Shown here: positions 20,393 through 28,800 of the stretch, one piece after another
Layout of the letters: every line of letters starts with the position of its first letter
How positions within the stretch are numbered: position 1 is the stretch's first letter
From: Candidatus Gastranaerophilales bacterium
GTDB taxonomy: Bacteria; Cyanobacteriota; Vampirovibrionia; Gastranaerophilales; Gastranaerophilaceae
Direction of reading: 5' to 3'
Assembly: GCA_905235825.1 (NCBI GenBank)
Contig: CAJONH010000009.1
Coordinates: forward strand, 1 to 32,425
DNA: 32,425 nucleotides
Notes under the pieces: generated by a model
Databases searched by the model: none
What the model was told of the DNA's origin: nothing
Seen by the model: the letters and a program-made list of their open reading frames with translations, nothing else
Translations under genes and position numbers: made by a program

Positions 20393-20435
20393 ATTATATA
20401 TAAATGTTTAATATATTCTTTGTTTAGGAGGAAAA

Positions 20436-20666
20436 ATGAAGATAAAAATAAAAGAAACGGTAAAACAGGTCAAAGGCTGGAGCTTATATAAACTTGCACA
20501 GGTACTTAATCTGCCTCAGCAAACAGTATATTCATGGGCATCAGGCAGAACACAGCCTTCTTATGAAAATATGGACAGACTTTGTGAAGCTATAGGCTGC
20601 GGAATAGGAGATTTATTTGAAGCAGAGCCTGTTCAAGGAAAACTGGATTTTGTTGTTAACTACTAA
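20436..20666 (+). CDS. XRE/Cro-CI family helix-turn-helix regulator (76 aa)
   Basis: GWSLYKLAQVLNLPQQTVYSWASGRTQPSYENMDRLCEAIGCGIGDLFE; RBS AGGAGG. Confidence 0.92.
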   Translation: MKIKIKETVKQVKGWSLYKLAQVLNLPQQTVYSWASGRTQPSYENMDRLCEAIGCGIGDLFEAEPVQGKLDFVVNY

Positions 20667-21478
20667 AAAGTATTGGCATGTGCATTATTAACAACACTTT
20701 CTATATCAATATTCACGGTATTGTCTTGAAATATCGGTGATAAATAAATAAGATATTCTATATTGCCTTTCGGACCTTTTATTGGAGAAAAGGAAAGAGC
20801 TTTCGGATATAATTTCATTTCACTGCAATAAGTAACAATATTTCTTATAACTTCTATATGAGTGTCTTTTTCCCTGATTACCCCGTTTTTGCCGACTTTT
20901 TCCTTTCCGGCTTCAAATTGGGGTTTTATTAATGAAACTATTTCAAATCCTTTTTTATCTGCTAATTTTATTAAATTAGGAATTACTTTTGTTATTGATA
21001 TAAATGATAAATCCATTGTTAAAAAAGATGCATATTCTTCATCCGAATTATATATATCAGTTTCAATGCAATTTTTAATATTAACTTTTTCTATTACCTT
21101 TACCTTGGGATTTGTCCTTAATTTCCAAGCAATTTGTCCGTATCCTACATCAACACTGTATACTTTTCTGGCACCGTTTTGAAGCATGCAATCGGTAAAA
21201 CCGCCTGTTGATGCACCTGCATCAAGACAAATAATATTTTTTAAATTAATATTAAATTCTTTTATTGCTTTATCCAGTTTATATCCGCCACGAGATACAA
21301 AAGGCATTGATTTAATTTCAATTATGGTATTTTCTTTTATATCAACAGGAAATCCTGCCTTAGTAATAATTTTACCGTCAACTTTGACATCACCTGCCAT
21401 TATTGCAGCTTGAGCCTTATTTTTGGTTTCAAAATAACCTTTATCTGTTAAAATTTTATCAAGTCTTTCTTTTGTCAT
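20663..21478 (-). CDS. tlyA: TlyA family 16S/23S rRNA 2'-O-methyltransferase (S4 + FtsJ-like)
   Basis: MTKERLDKILTDKGYFETKNKAQAAIMAGDVKVDGK (S4) and CLDAGASTGGFTDCMLQNGARKVYSVDVGYGQIAWKLR. Confidence 0.95.
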   Translation of the reverse strand: MTKERLDKILTDKGYFETKNKAQAAIMAGDVKVDGKIITKAGFPVDIKENTIIEIKSMPFVSRGGYKLDKAIKEFNINLKNIICLDAGASTGGFTDCMLQNGARKVYSVDVGYGQIAWKLRTNPKVKVIEKVNIKNCIETDIYNSDEEYASFLTMDLSFISITKVIPNLIKLADKKGFEIVSLIKPQFEAGKEKVGKNGVIREKDTHIEVIRNIVTYCSEMKLYPKALSFSPIKGPKGNIEYLIYLSPIFQDNTVNIDIESVVNNAHANTF

Positions 21479-21479
21479 T

Positions 21480-22235
21480 TTAAAAATCAAATATCCTTTT
21501 TGCGTTTTCGGTTGTAGCCTTTTTTAAATCTTCCGCATCAATATTTTTTATATTTGCTATTTCTTGTGCAATATATTTTAAATATGAGGGAGTATTGAGT
21601 TTACCTCTGTATGGAACGGGAGTTAAATATGGAGCATCTGTTTCAAGAAGCAGTTTATCAATAGGAACTATTTTGGCTGTTTCTTTTAAATCTTTAGCAT
21701 TTTTAAAAGTAACAACACCGCCTATAGCTATGTAATAGCCTTTATCGATGCATTTTTGTGCAAATTCAGGACTGCCTGAAAAACAATGGAATATCACATT
21801 GTTTAATTTATAATCCTGCAATGTATTAAAACAATCCTCATGAGCTTCTCTATCGTGAATAATTACCGGAAGTTTTACGTTTTGAGCTATTTCCAATTGT
21901 TTTTTTAATAAAATTTTTTGTTCCTCCTTGGTATCTGCTCCATAATGATAATCAAGTCCTATTTCACCGATTGCAACAACTTTCTTATGATGAATTAAAT
22001 CATATATTTTTTTTTCTATATCCTCATTGTATGTCTGAAATTCAGAAGGGTGAACACCTAACGCACAAAAGAGCATTTCATTTTTTTCACAAAGACTTAT
22101 TATATCGTCAAATGTTGAAGGTTCTACACCCGGAATAATAACTTTTTCAACATCATTCTTTTTTATATCAGCCAAAACCTCCGGAAAATTTTCTCTGTAT
22201 TCATCAAAATTTATGTGTGAATGTGTATCTATCAT
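21480..22235 (-). CDS. tatD: TatD family metal-dependent hydrolase
   Basis: MIDTHSHINFDEYRENF...GVHPSEF...AIGEIGLDYHYG...IHDREA...FHCFSGS...LETDAPYLTPVPYRGKLNTPSYL; start corrected from 22400 to 22235. Confidence 0.95.
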   Translation of the reverse strand: MIDTHSHINFDEYRENFPEVLADIKKNDVEKVIIPGVEPSTFDDIISLCEKNEMLFCALGVHPSEFQTYNEDIEKKIYDLIHHKKVVAIGEIGLDYHYGADTKEEQKILLKKQLEIAQNVKLPVIIHDREAHEDCFNTLQDYKLNNVIFHCFSGSPEFAQKCIDKGYYIAIGGVVTFKNAKDLKETAKIVPIDKLLLETDAPYLTPVPYRGKLNTPSYLKYIAQEIANIKNIDAEDLKKATTENAKRIFDF

Positions 22236-22297
22236 TTTATTGCAAATCCCTATCTTACATATTAATATTAGCATGTAAACATTATTTAACAAAATAA

Positions 22298-22348
22298 CAA
22301 TTCTTATTTTTTTTACGTGTTTATCATCTCGATAAAGAATAAGAATTG
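22298..22348 (+). promoter_or_regulatory. Long inverted repeat in the leader of the plus-strand cluster
   Basis: CAATTCTTATT (22298-22308) / AATAAGAATTG (22338-22348), with TTTATC/GATAAA nested inside; ends just before the RBS AAAAAAGGAAA. Confidence 0.55.
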
Positions 22349-22363
22349 AAAAAAGGAAATCAC

Positions 22364-23092
22364 GTGAATTTAATAAATATGACGATACAAGAGCCATCAA
22401 CAGCTATTATTTCGTCAAACAAAAATAAATCGGAAAATTCAAAAACAGACAAAAAAGTTTTGTTATGTTCCGCTGCAGGCAGTGCAGCCGGTATTACAGC
22501 TGCTGTTTCAGGTATATATTCTCTTGCAAAAAAAAGAAATCCTTCTATCTCTTTAAAAAATCTAAAGTACGATGAAAAAGATATTCTTATGATTGGTGCA
22601 GGTTCTATACTGGGCGGACTTAGCGGCGGTTTAATTTCTGATAACAAAAAAGAGAATAAAATTCCTAAATTAAGAGAAGCCTCGCTTCAATTTTTTGGCA
22701 GTCTTGCCTGCCCCATTGGTATTCTTGCCGCTGCAAATAAGGCACTTGATAAAGCAAACATAAAAATGCCTCAAATAGAAGGGGGTTCTAAAATAACAAA
22801 AGCACTTAATACATTTATATCGGCTTCTCCTAAAATAGCTGTTACAATAGGTTCGCTTGTTGCAGGTATGAATGTCGGCAATAAAATTATGAACAATGTT
22901 AATAATAAAATTTTTAATCAGCAGGAAAACAGAAAAATTCATGCTTCTGATTATCTAGTTCATGCCGATGATATTTGTGTAGCTGCAAGTTTATTATTAA
23001 AAGATTCGGAAGCAATTTCAGCAGTAACATCAAAGGCACTTCCGGCATCATTTATACTGGCAGGTGTAAAAACAGGTTCTCAAAAGGCATAA
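22364..23092 (+). CDS. Glycine-rich multi-TM/glycine-zipper hypothetical membrane protein
   Basis: Probable GTG start at 22364 with AAAGGAAA RBS; hydrophobic small-residue segments SAAGSAAGITAAVSGIYSLA, MIGAGSILGGLSGGLI, IAVTIGSLVAGMNVG. Confidence 0.7.
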   Translation: MNLINMTIQEPSTAIISSNKNKSENSKTDKKVLLCSAAGSAAGITAAVSGIYSLAKKRNPSISLKNLKYDEKDILMIGAGSILGGLSGGLISDNKKENKIPKLREASLQFFGSLACPIGILAAANKALDKANIKMPQIEGGSKITKALNTFISASPKIAVTIGSLVAGMNVGNKIMNNVNNKIFNQQENRKIHASDYLVHADDICVAASLLLKDSEAISAVTSKALPASFILAGVKTGSQKA

Positions 23093-23113
23093 TAATTACT
23101 TCGCAATTTACAT

Positions 23114-23136
23114 CGGCAGACTGAATAAGTCTGCCG
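23114..23136. repeat. Perfect 9-bp-arm palindrome CGGCAGACT-GAATA-AGTCTGCCG
   Basis: Related to the 1135-1152 palindrome: both continue AGTCTRCCGAATAATA. Confidence 0.75.
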
Positions 23137-23152
23137 AATAATACAGTGAAAA

Positions 23153-23177
23153 AATACATAAAATAATTTTATGTATT
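23153..23177. repeat. Perfect 12-1-12 palindrome AATACATAAAAT-A-ATTTTATGTATT
   Basis: Direct inspection. Confidence 0.8.
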
Positions 23178-23186
23178 AAAGTTATA

Positions 23187-23214
23187 AATATTTTTGCCGA
23201 TATACAAAAATATT
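23187..23214. repeat. Perfect 10-bp-arm inverted repeat AATATTTTTG-CCGATATA-CAAAAATATT
   Basis: Direct inspection; ends about 18 nt upstream of the probable ATG at 23233. Confidence 0.75.
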
Positions 23215-23232
23215 AAGTTAAGAAGTGTTCTC

Positions 23233-25308
23233 ATGACTGAAAGCGTAAGTAATAATTTCCAAATTGATAATAATAATGCATATCCCGTATCAGAGCAGCC
23301 TGAATACAATAAAGAATCAGACTATGAACCGTCTTTATTTGAAGATAATACTCGGAATGAAGCAGATTTAATTCCGACAGATGAATATTCGGCAGAAGAA
23401 ACTTCATCTGATACAAACGGACAAACAGCAAGTCTGCAAGCGGATTTAAAAGCTGTTGAAGATGAGCAGGGCTGGCTTGGGAGTGCTTGGAACAGTTTTA
23501 AAAATTTTACGGGAATAGGAAGCAGTACACAAAAATGTGAACAGGCAATACAGGATTTTAAAGACGGAAAAATAAGTTATGAAGAAGCAAAAAATGAAAT
23601 TTCGGATTTTTCATTAAATCAGCAGGAATCCGTAAATCTTGCGTCTAATGTTATAAGCGGGGTTGCTGCCGTGGGTGCGGCTACACTTGCATCGGCTACA
23701 ATTGCCGCAACGGGCGGATTAGCGGCTCCGGTTATTGCTGCAGGACTTGGTGCAGGTGCAATAACGAAAGCAGGTCTTAAATTTTCAGATAGAGCAACAA
23801 ATAATATTGATGGTGATGCACTTAATGAAAAACAAATTCTAAAAGATGCAGCATCAGGTGCTGTTGAAGGGGTTGTATCAGCAGGAACAATGGGAATTGG
23901 AACAATAGGTGTTGCGGCTGCATCAACAATAAAAAATTCTGTTATTCAAGGTGTAAAATCAGGTATAAAAGCAGGTTCAACAGCAGGTGGTTTAACGGGG
24001 GCAGGTGATTATGCGGTTGAAACTGCTTTCGATGATAATAAACAATTTAATATTGATGAGTTAAGAACAAATGTATTATACAATGCTGCGGCAGGTGCAT
24101 TGACGGGCGGTGTTCTCAGCGGTATTGCAGGCAGATTACAACACGAAAATTTTATAAAATTAGATAATAATTCAAAAGAAATGTTCGGAATTTATAAACA
24201 AAATATTGGCGAAGCTAGAGAACAAATTGAAAATGAATTCAGCGACCTTCTTAATTCAGGCAGAATAGAAATCTCAGGCAGACCAAAAAGTGAAGACTCT
24301 GTTTTTAAAAAACTCGCACGGAAATTTGACAGCCATAGTCTTAAAACTACAAATATTGATGATTGTATTAACAAAATAGGAGATGCCTACGGAACAAGAA
24401 TACAGATGCAATCTGTTGATGCAAAAAAATCAAAAGAAATAATAGAGCAGGAATTGGAAGGATATGATATCTCTCATTCCGATTTTATTTCTTACATTAA
24501 CGGAGATAAATCAGGTCTGTCCCAATCTAAAATTGAAACTTTGGATAATATTAACGGATTTATACTTGATTCATTAAAAGAACAGCAATCTCGTGATGTA
24601 GTAAGACAGTTAACAGAATCAATTGCTGAAGGAAGGTTAACAATTACCGAGCTGAATAATTACGGAGATGAAGTTACTTCATACTTTACGGCAAAACAGG
24701 TTATGGAAATAGCAAACGCTTATGAAAGTATAAAGAAAGACGGTATAACCATTGCCAGTAAAGAAGATGTTATTAAATCCGTCGGTCAAAAATTAGATAT
24801 GGACGGCAATATAACAAAATATAATACTGAACAACTTTTAGAAGACAGTAAATCAGTAAAAAAAGTTGATACGAAAAAAGCAGTAAAAGAATCAGGTTAT
24901 ACATCTGCACAAATGAACACTAATCATACATTTAAAGACGGAACAACAGGTAAAGGCGAGCTTCAAATAAGAGGTTCAAACGTTAATAAACTTGCCGATG
25001 TTGAACATATTCCTTATGATATCCGTCAGGGAAAAATTACTGCAGATAATAAAGAATATGAAAAAATTTATAAAATAATAAAAGGTATGGATGATGAAAC
25101 ATACGATAAATATAACAAATTTTTAGCTGATACATATAGAAGCATGCGTCTGCAAGAACTTGGTATTCCGTCTGTACCTCCTAATATTAAAGAGGTATTT
25201 AGCGGAAATGAACTTTCTGATGAAGCATTAAATATGTTAAGTGTTGACGGTTTAGTTCAAGTCAGCAAAGACGCTAAATTATACAAAAAAATGCACGGGC
25301 AAAAATAA
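23233..25308 (+). CDS. Candidate effector/toxin: glycine-zipper membrane-active region plus C-terminal RelA/SpoT-type nucleotidyltransferase domain
   Basis: Probable start MTESVSNNF at 23233. SGRPKSEDSVFKKLARK, IGDAYGTRIQMQ, ESGYTSAQMN and GELQIRG...LADVEHIPYDIRQGK occur in the order of the (p)ppGpp synthetase blocks GRxKsxxSixxKxxRK, DxxGxRI, GYxSxH and EiQIRT...EHxxYkxrxgk. Confidence 0.75.
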   Translation: MTESVSNNFQIDNNNAYPVSEQPEYNKESDYEPSLFEDNTRNEADLIPTDEYSAEETSSDTNGQTASLQADLKAVEDEQGWLGSAWNSFKNFTGIGSSTQKCEQAIQDFKDGKISYEEAKNEISDFSLNQQESVNLASNVISGVAAVGAATLASATIAATGGLAAPVIAAGLGAGAITKAGLKFSDRATNNIDGDALNEKQILKDAASGAVEGVVSAGTMGIGTIGVAAASTIKNSVIQGVKSGIKAGSTAGGLTGAGDYAVETAFDDNKQFNIDELRTNVLYNAAAGALTGGVLSGIAGRLQHENFIKLDNNSKEMFGIYKQNIGEAREQIENEFSDLLNSGRIEISGRPKSEDSVFKKLARKFDSHSLKTTNIDDCINKIGDAYGTRIQMQSVDAKKSKEIIEQELEGYDISHSDFISYINGDKSGLSQSKIETLDNINGFILDSLKEQQSRDVVRQLTESIAEGRLTITELNNYGDEVTSYFTAKQVMEIANAYESIKKDGITIASKEDVIKSVGQKLDMDGNITKYNTEQLLEDSKSVKKVDTKKAVKESGYTSAQMNTNHTFKDGTTGKGELQIRGSNVNKLADVEHIPYDIRQGKITADNKEYEKIYKIIKGMDDETYDKYNKFLADTYRSMRLQELGIPSVPPNIKEVFSGNELSDEALNMLSVDGLVQVSKDAKLYKKMHGQK

Positions 25309-25347
25309 TTTTTCTGTGCTTTAAATATGTTATAATAAGGAATTAAT

Positions 25348-25791
25348 ATGACACAAATTAATAATTATCAAAATTATAATCCTGCATTTTACGGAATGTC
25401 CCCAAAAGATGTAAAAAAAGAGATGCCTGAACAGGAAAAAAATGATAAGATGCTTAAGTTTATAGGTAAATGTTCGGATGTTCTAAATGAAATGGCAGAA
25501 CGCCAAGTTCCGGAAAATAATAAATTCCGAAAAATCTTTGTTGCATTTGATATACCCAAAACTCGAAATGAAGCATTTATTTCAATTTCACATGATGAAA
25601 TTGAACCTAAAACTCTTAGACGGGTTGCTGTTCAAGTACATCATTCAAACAGTGATAAATTCTATTCTAAATATATTTTTAAAGGAACAAAAAAAGAATG
25701 TATGAATTTTATCGCTGATACAAACAATCATAAAAAAATGCTTGATAATGTTTTTGAATTGTCTAAAAGAGTTGATGAAGATTATGATTAA
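25348..25791 (+). CDS. Hypothetical protein (147 aa) with N-terminal NPAFYG motif; partner of the RSH-like gene
   Basis: MTQINNYQNYNPAFYGMSPKDVKKE...; AAGGA RBS; 39 bp downstream of the RSH-like gene. Confidence 0.7.
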   Translation: MTQINNYQNYNPAFYGMSPKDVKKEMPEQEKNDKMLKFIGKCSDVLNEMAERQVPENNKFRKIFVAFDIPKTRNEAFISISHDEIEPKTLRRVAVQVHHSNSDKFYSKYIFKGTKKECMNFIADTNNHKKMLDNVFELSKRVDEDYD

Positions 25792-25815
25792 AATACCTGT
25801 AAATACAGGTATTTT
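25790..25815. terminator. Bidirectional intrinsic terminator between convergent genes
   Basis: AAAATACCTGTA-AA-TACAGGTATTTT followed by further T's. Confidence 0.85.
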
Positions 25816-25816
25816 T

Positions 25817-28800
25817 TTAATCTTCATCTATATATGATACTATTCTTGTAATATTTTCATCAAAACTGGAAACTTTTTCCGATAACTTATTTAGTACTTG
25901 TGAATCATCTATTAATTTCGTGATGTTTTTATCAAAACTTAATACTTTTTCGGCCATTGCATTTAATACTTCCGAACTGTTTGCAAGTTTCGACATATTT
26001 TCATCAAATCCGGCTATTTTTTCGGATATTGGCTTCAATACTTTTGAGTTGTTTGCTAATTTCAGCATATTTTCATCAAGTCCTGAAATTTTTTCAGAAA
26101 GGTTATTTATAGTGTTTGAGCCTTCTGCTAATTTTGCCATATTTTCATCAAGTCCTGTAATTTTTTCAGAAAGGTTATTTATAGTGTTTGAACCTTCTGC
26201 TAATTTAGCTATATTTTCATCAAGTCCTGTAATCTTTTCAGATAGGCTATTTATAGTGTGTGAACCTTCTGTTAATTTAGCTATATTTTCATCAAGTCCT
26301 GTAATCTTTTCTGAAAGAGTATTTACAGCATTTGAGTTTTCCTTAATTTTAGCAACATTTTCGTCAATTACTGAAACTTTTTCAGAAACATTATTCAAAA
26401 TTTCAGAATTTTTCTGCTGATTATTTTGCTGTATTGATGAATTATCATTAACAACAGCAATCTGACTTACTATATAATTTAATATATCTTTAATTTCAGT
26501 GTTATCCGTTCTTTCAGTTACTGTTTGTGCAAGTTTATCATATTTTTCACACATATCATCATATTTTGCACTCATATTATTTATTTTTTCTTCTAATGAT
26601 AATATATGCTTATCTTGCTGACTGATTTTTTCCTGCATTAAAGTTTCAAGTTCCGATAAACTTCCGCTGTTTTGTTCTGAAAGTTTGTCTATTCTTTCAT
26701 TTAACGAATCAATATGCGGAGTTAATGCCGTATTTAACTGAACCATTATACCGTTTAGAGAAGATTTTATATCAGAAAATTCCTCACTTTTGAAATTAGA
26801 AAAATCATTTTCTACGGCATCTAATTTTGTTATTACATTTGAAACAACAGATTTTATATCGTTTAATCCGGATTTATTAATTTCTTTTAATGAGTCAGAT
26901 GCCTCTTTTATATTTGATTTAAAATCAAATTCTTCTGCCCTGTTAACCAAAAATGTCAGTGCATCTTTTACAGAGGCAATATCTTCCGTTTTAATTTGAT
27001 TTATTGAATTTTCTATACCGGTTTTAATTTTATCTAAAACTGCTTCATTTGTATTTTCAAAAGAAGTTTTAAGTTTATCTATATTCGATTGAATATTTTC
27101 AAATTTATCACATAACGCTTCAATTTTATCTTTTATTTTATATATATCGCCTTTTTTCAAATCACTTATTGATTTTTCAACTGAATTTTTTATTCCGGCA
27201 ATATTATTTTGATTTATGTCCTCAACTATTGACTCAACTTTTTCAATATTTTCTTTTATATCAATTGATTTATCTCTTAAAAATGATACCTCATCTCTAA
27301 GATTAATTTCTTCATCTTTTAAATATTGCAGAGATAATTCAACATTATCCTTAAAATCAGCTATATCATGAGCACTTATATTTTCAACAGATGTTTCAAG
27401 GTTTTCAATACTTTCTTGAAGATTAAATTCTTCGGATTTATTTACTAAAAACAACAGGGCATCTTTTACTGCTTGAATATCATTTTCTTTAAAGTTTTTG
27501 AAAGACTTTATCCATTCATCTTTTGATGAAGATATTACATTTTTTACAGCTTCGATATCATTTTTACTTATATTAGAAATAGAAGACTCTAACTTTTCAA
27601 TATATAATTGTATATTTATGATTTTATCTCTTAAAACCGTTAAGTCTTTATCTTTTAACTCATTAATTTCATTTTCAATTTTATCGGTTACAACCGAAAA
27701 ATCATTCGAAGCAATAATTTGAACTGAATCATCAAGTTTTTCTATATCAGAGAAGATATCGCATACCTTATCACGAAGGAAACTTAATTCATCTTTTACA
27801 TTTTTTATATTATCATCCGCAAATGAATTTACCGAATTAGTTATTTGTTCTGCAGATTTTTCAATTGAACTCTTAATTTCGCTTAAGTTATTCTCAATAA
27901 TACCATCAGCTGTTTTTTGAATATTATCTATATCTGATTTTAAATCAATTGCCTTATCACGAAGGAATGATATATCATCCCTCATATTAATATCATCTTC
28001 TTTTAAATATTCTACGGAGTTTTCCAATGTATCTTTCATCCGTACAATATCATCCTTAACAGCATCATATTCATCTGATTTTGAAACAAGAAACGATAAT
28101 GCATCTTTCATTGCTTGAATATCGGAGTCTTTAAAATCTCTAAATAACTTTTCAAATACATATCTTATATTTGCAGAATCATTTGTACTAACTTGCTCTA
28201 CTGTATTCTTCATATTTTCGAAATCGGATTTAACTGCAATTTCTTCCGATTTAGAAACAAGAAAAGATAAAGCATCTTTCATTGAATTAATATCAGCTTC
28301 TTTAAATTCATTAAATGAATTTTTGTAATCGAAAAATGATTTATTAACTTCAAGTACATTATCACGAATTTCTTCTGTTAATGTTAATGTTTGCTTATTA
28401 ATTCTTTCTGAATTTTCTGATATATCATTTCTTATATCATCAACTGCTATTTGTATATTCTGTTTTAATTTATCATCAAATTCCAATGCATTATTTCTAA
28501 TTTCATCAGTAATAACCTCCATGCTTTGTTTTATTTTTTCGGCATTTTTCGTGGAATGAGATTTTATTTCTTCTTTTATTTTTTCTGAAGATTCATCTAT
28601 GTTCTGTTTAATTTCTTCTTTTGTTTTTTCGGAAGACTCATCTATGCTATGTTTAATTTCCTCTTTTGTTTTTTCGGAAGACTCATCTATGCTATGTTTA
28701 ATTTCCTCTTTTGTTTTTTCGGAAGACTCATCTATGTTCTGTTTAATTTCTTCTTTTATTTTTTCTGAAGATTCATCAATAGTATATTTAAGTTCTTCTT

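Noticed and set aside
20436-20666. XRE protein as the antitoxin of the RSH-like gene
   Set aside because: Separated by about 2.5 kb and two minus-strand housekeeping genes; no evidence for a functional pair
22236-22400. N-terminal extension of the tatD ORF (MMALVSSYLLNSRDFLFS...)
   Set aside because: TatD family starts at MIDTHSHIN; the extension overlaps the divergent gene's start and the inverted repeat
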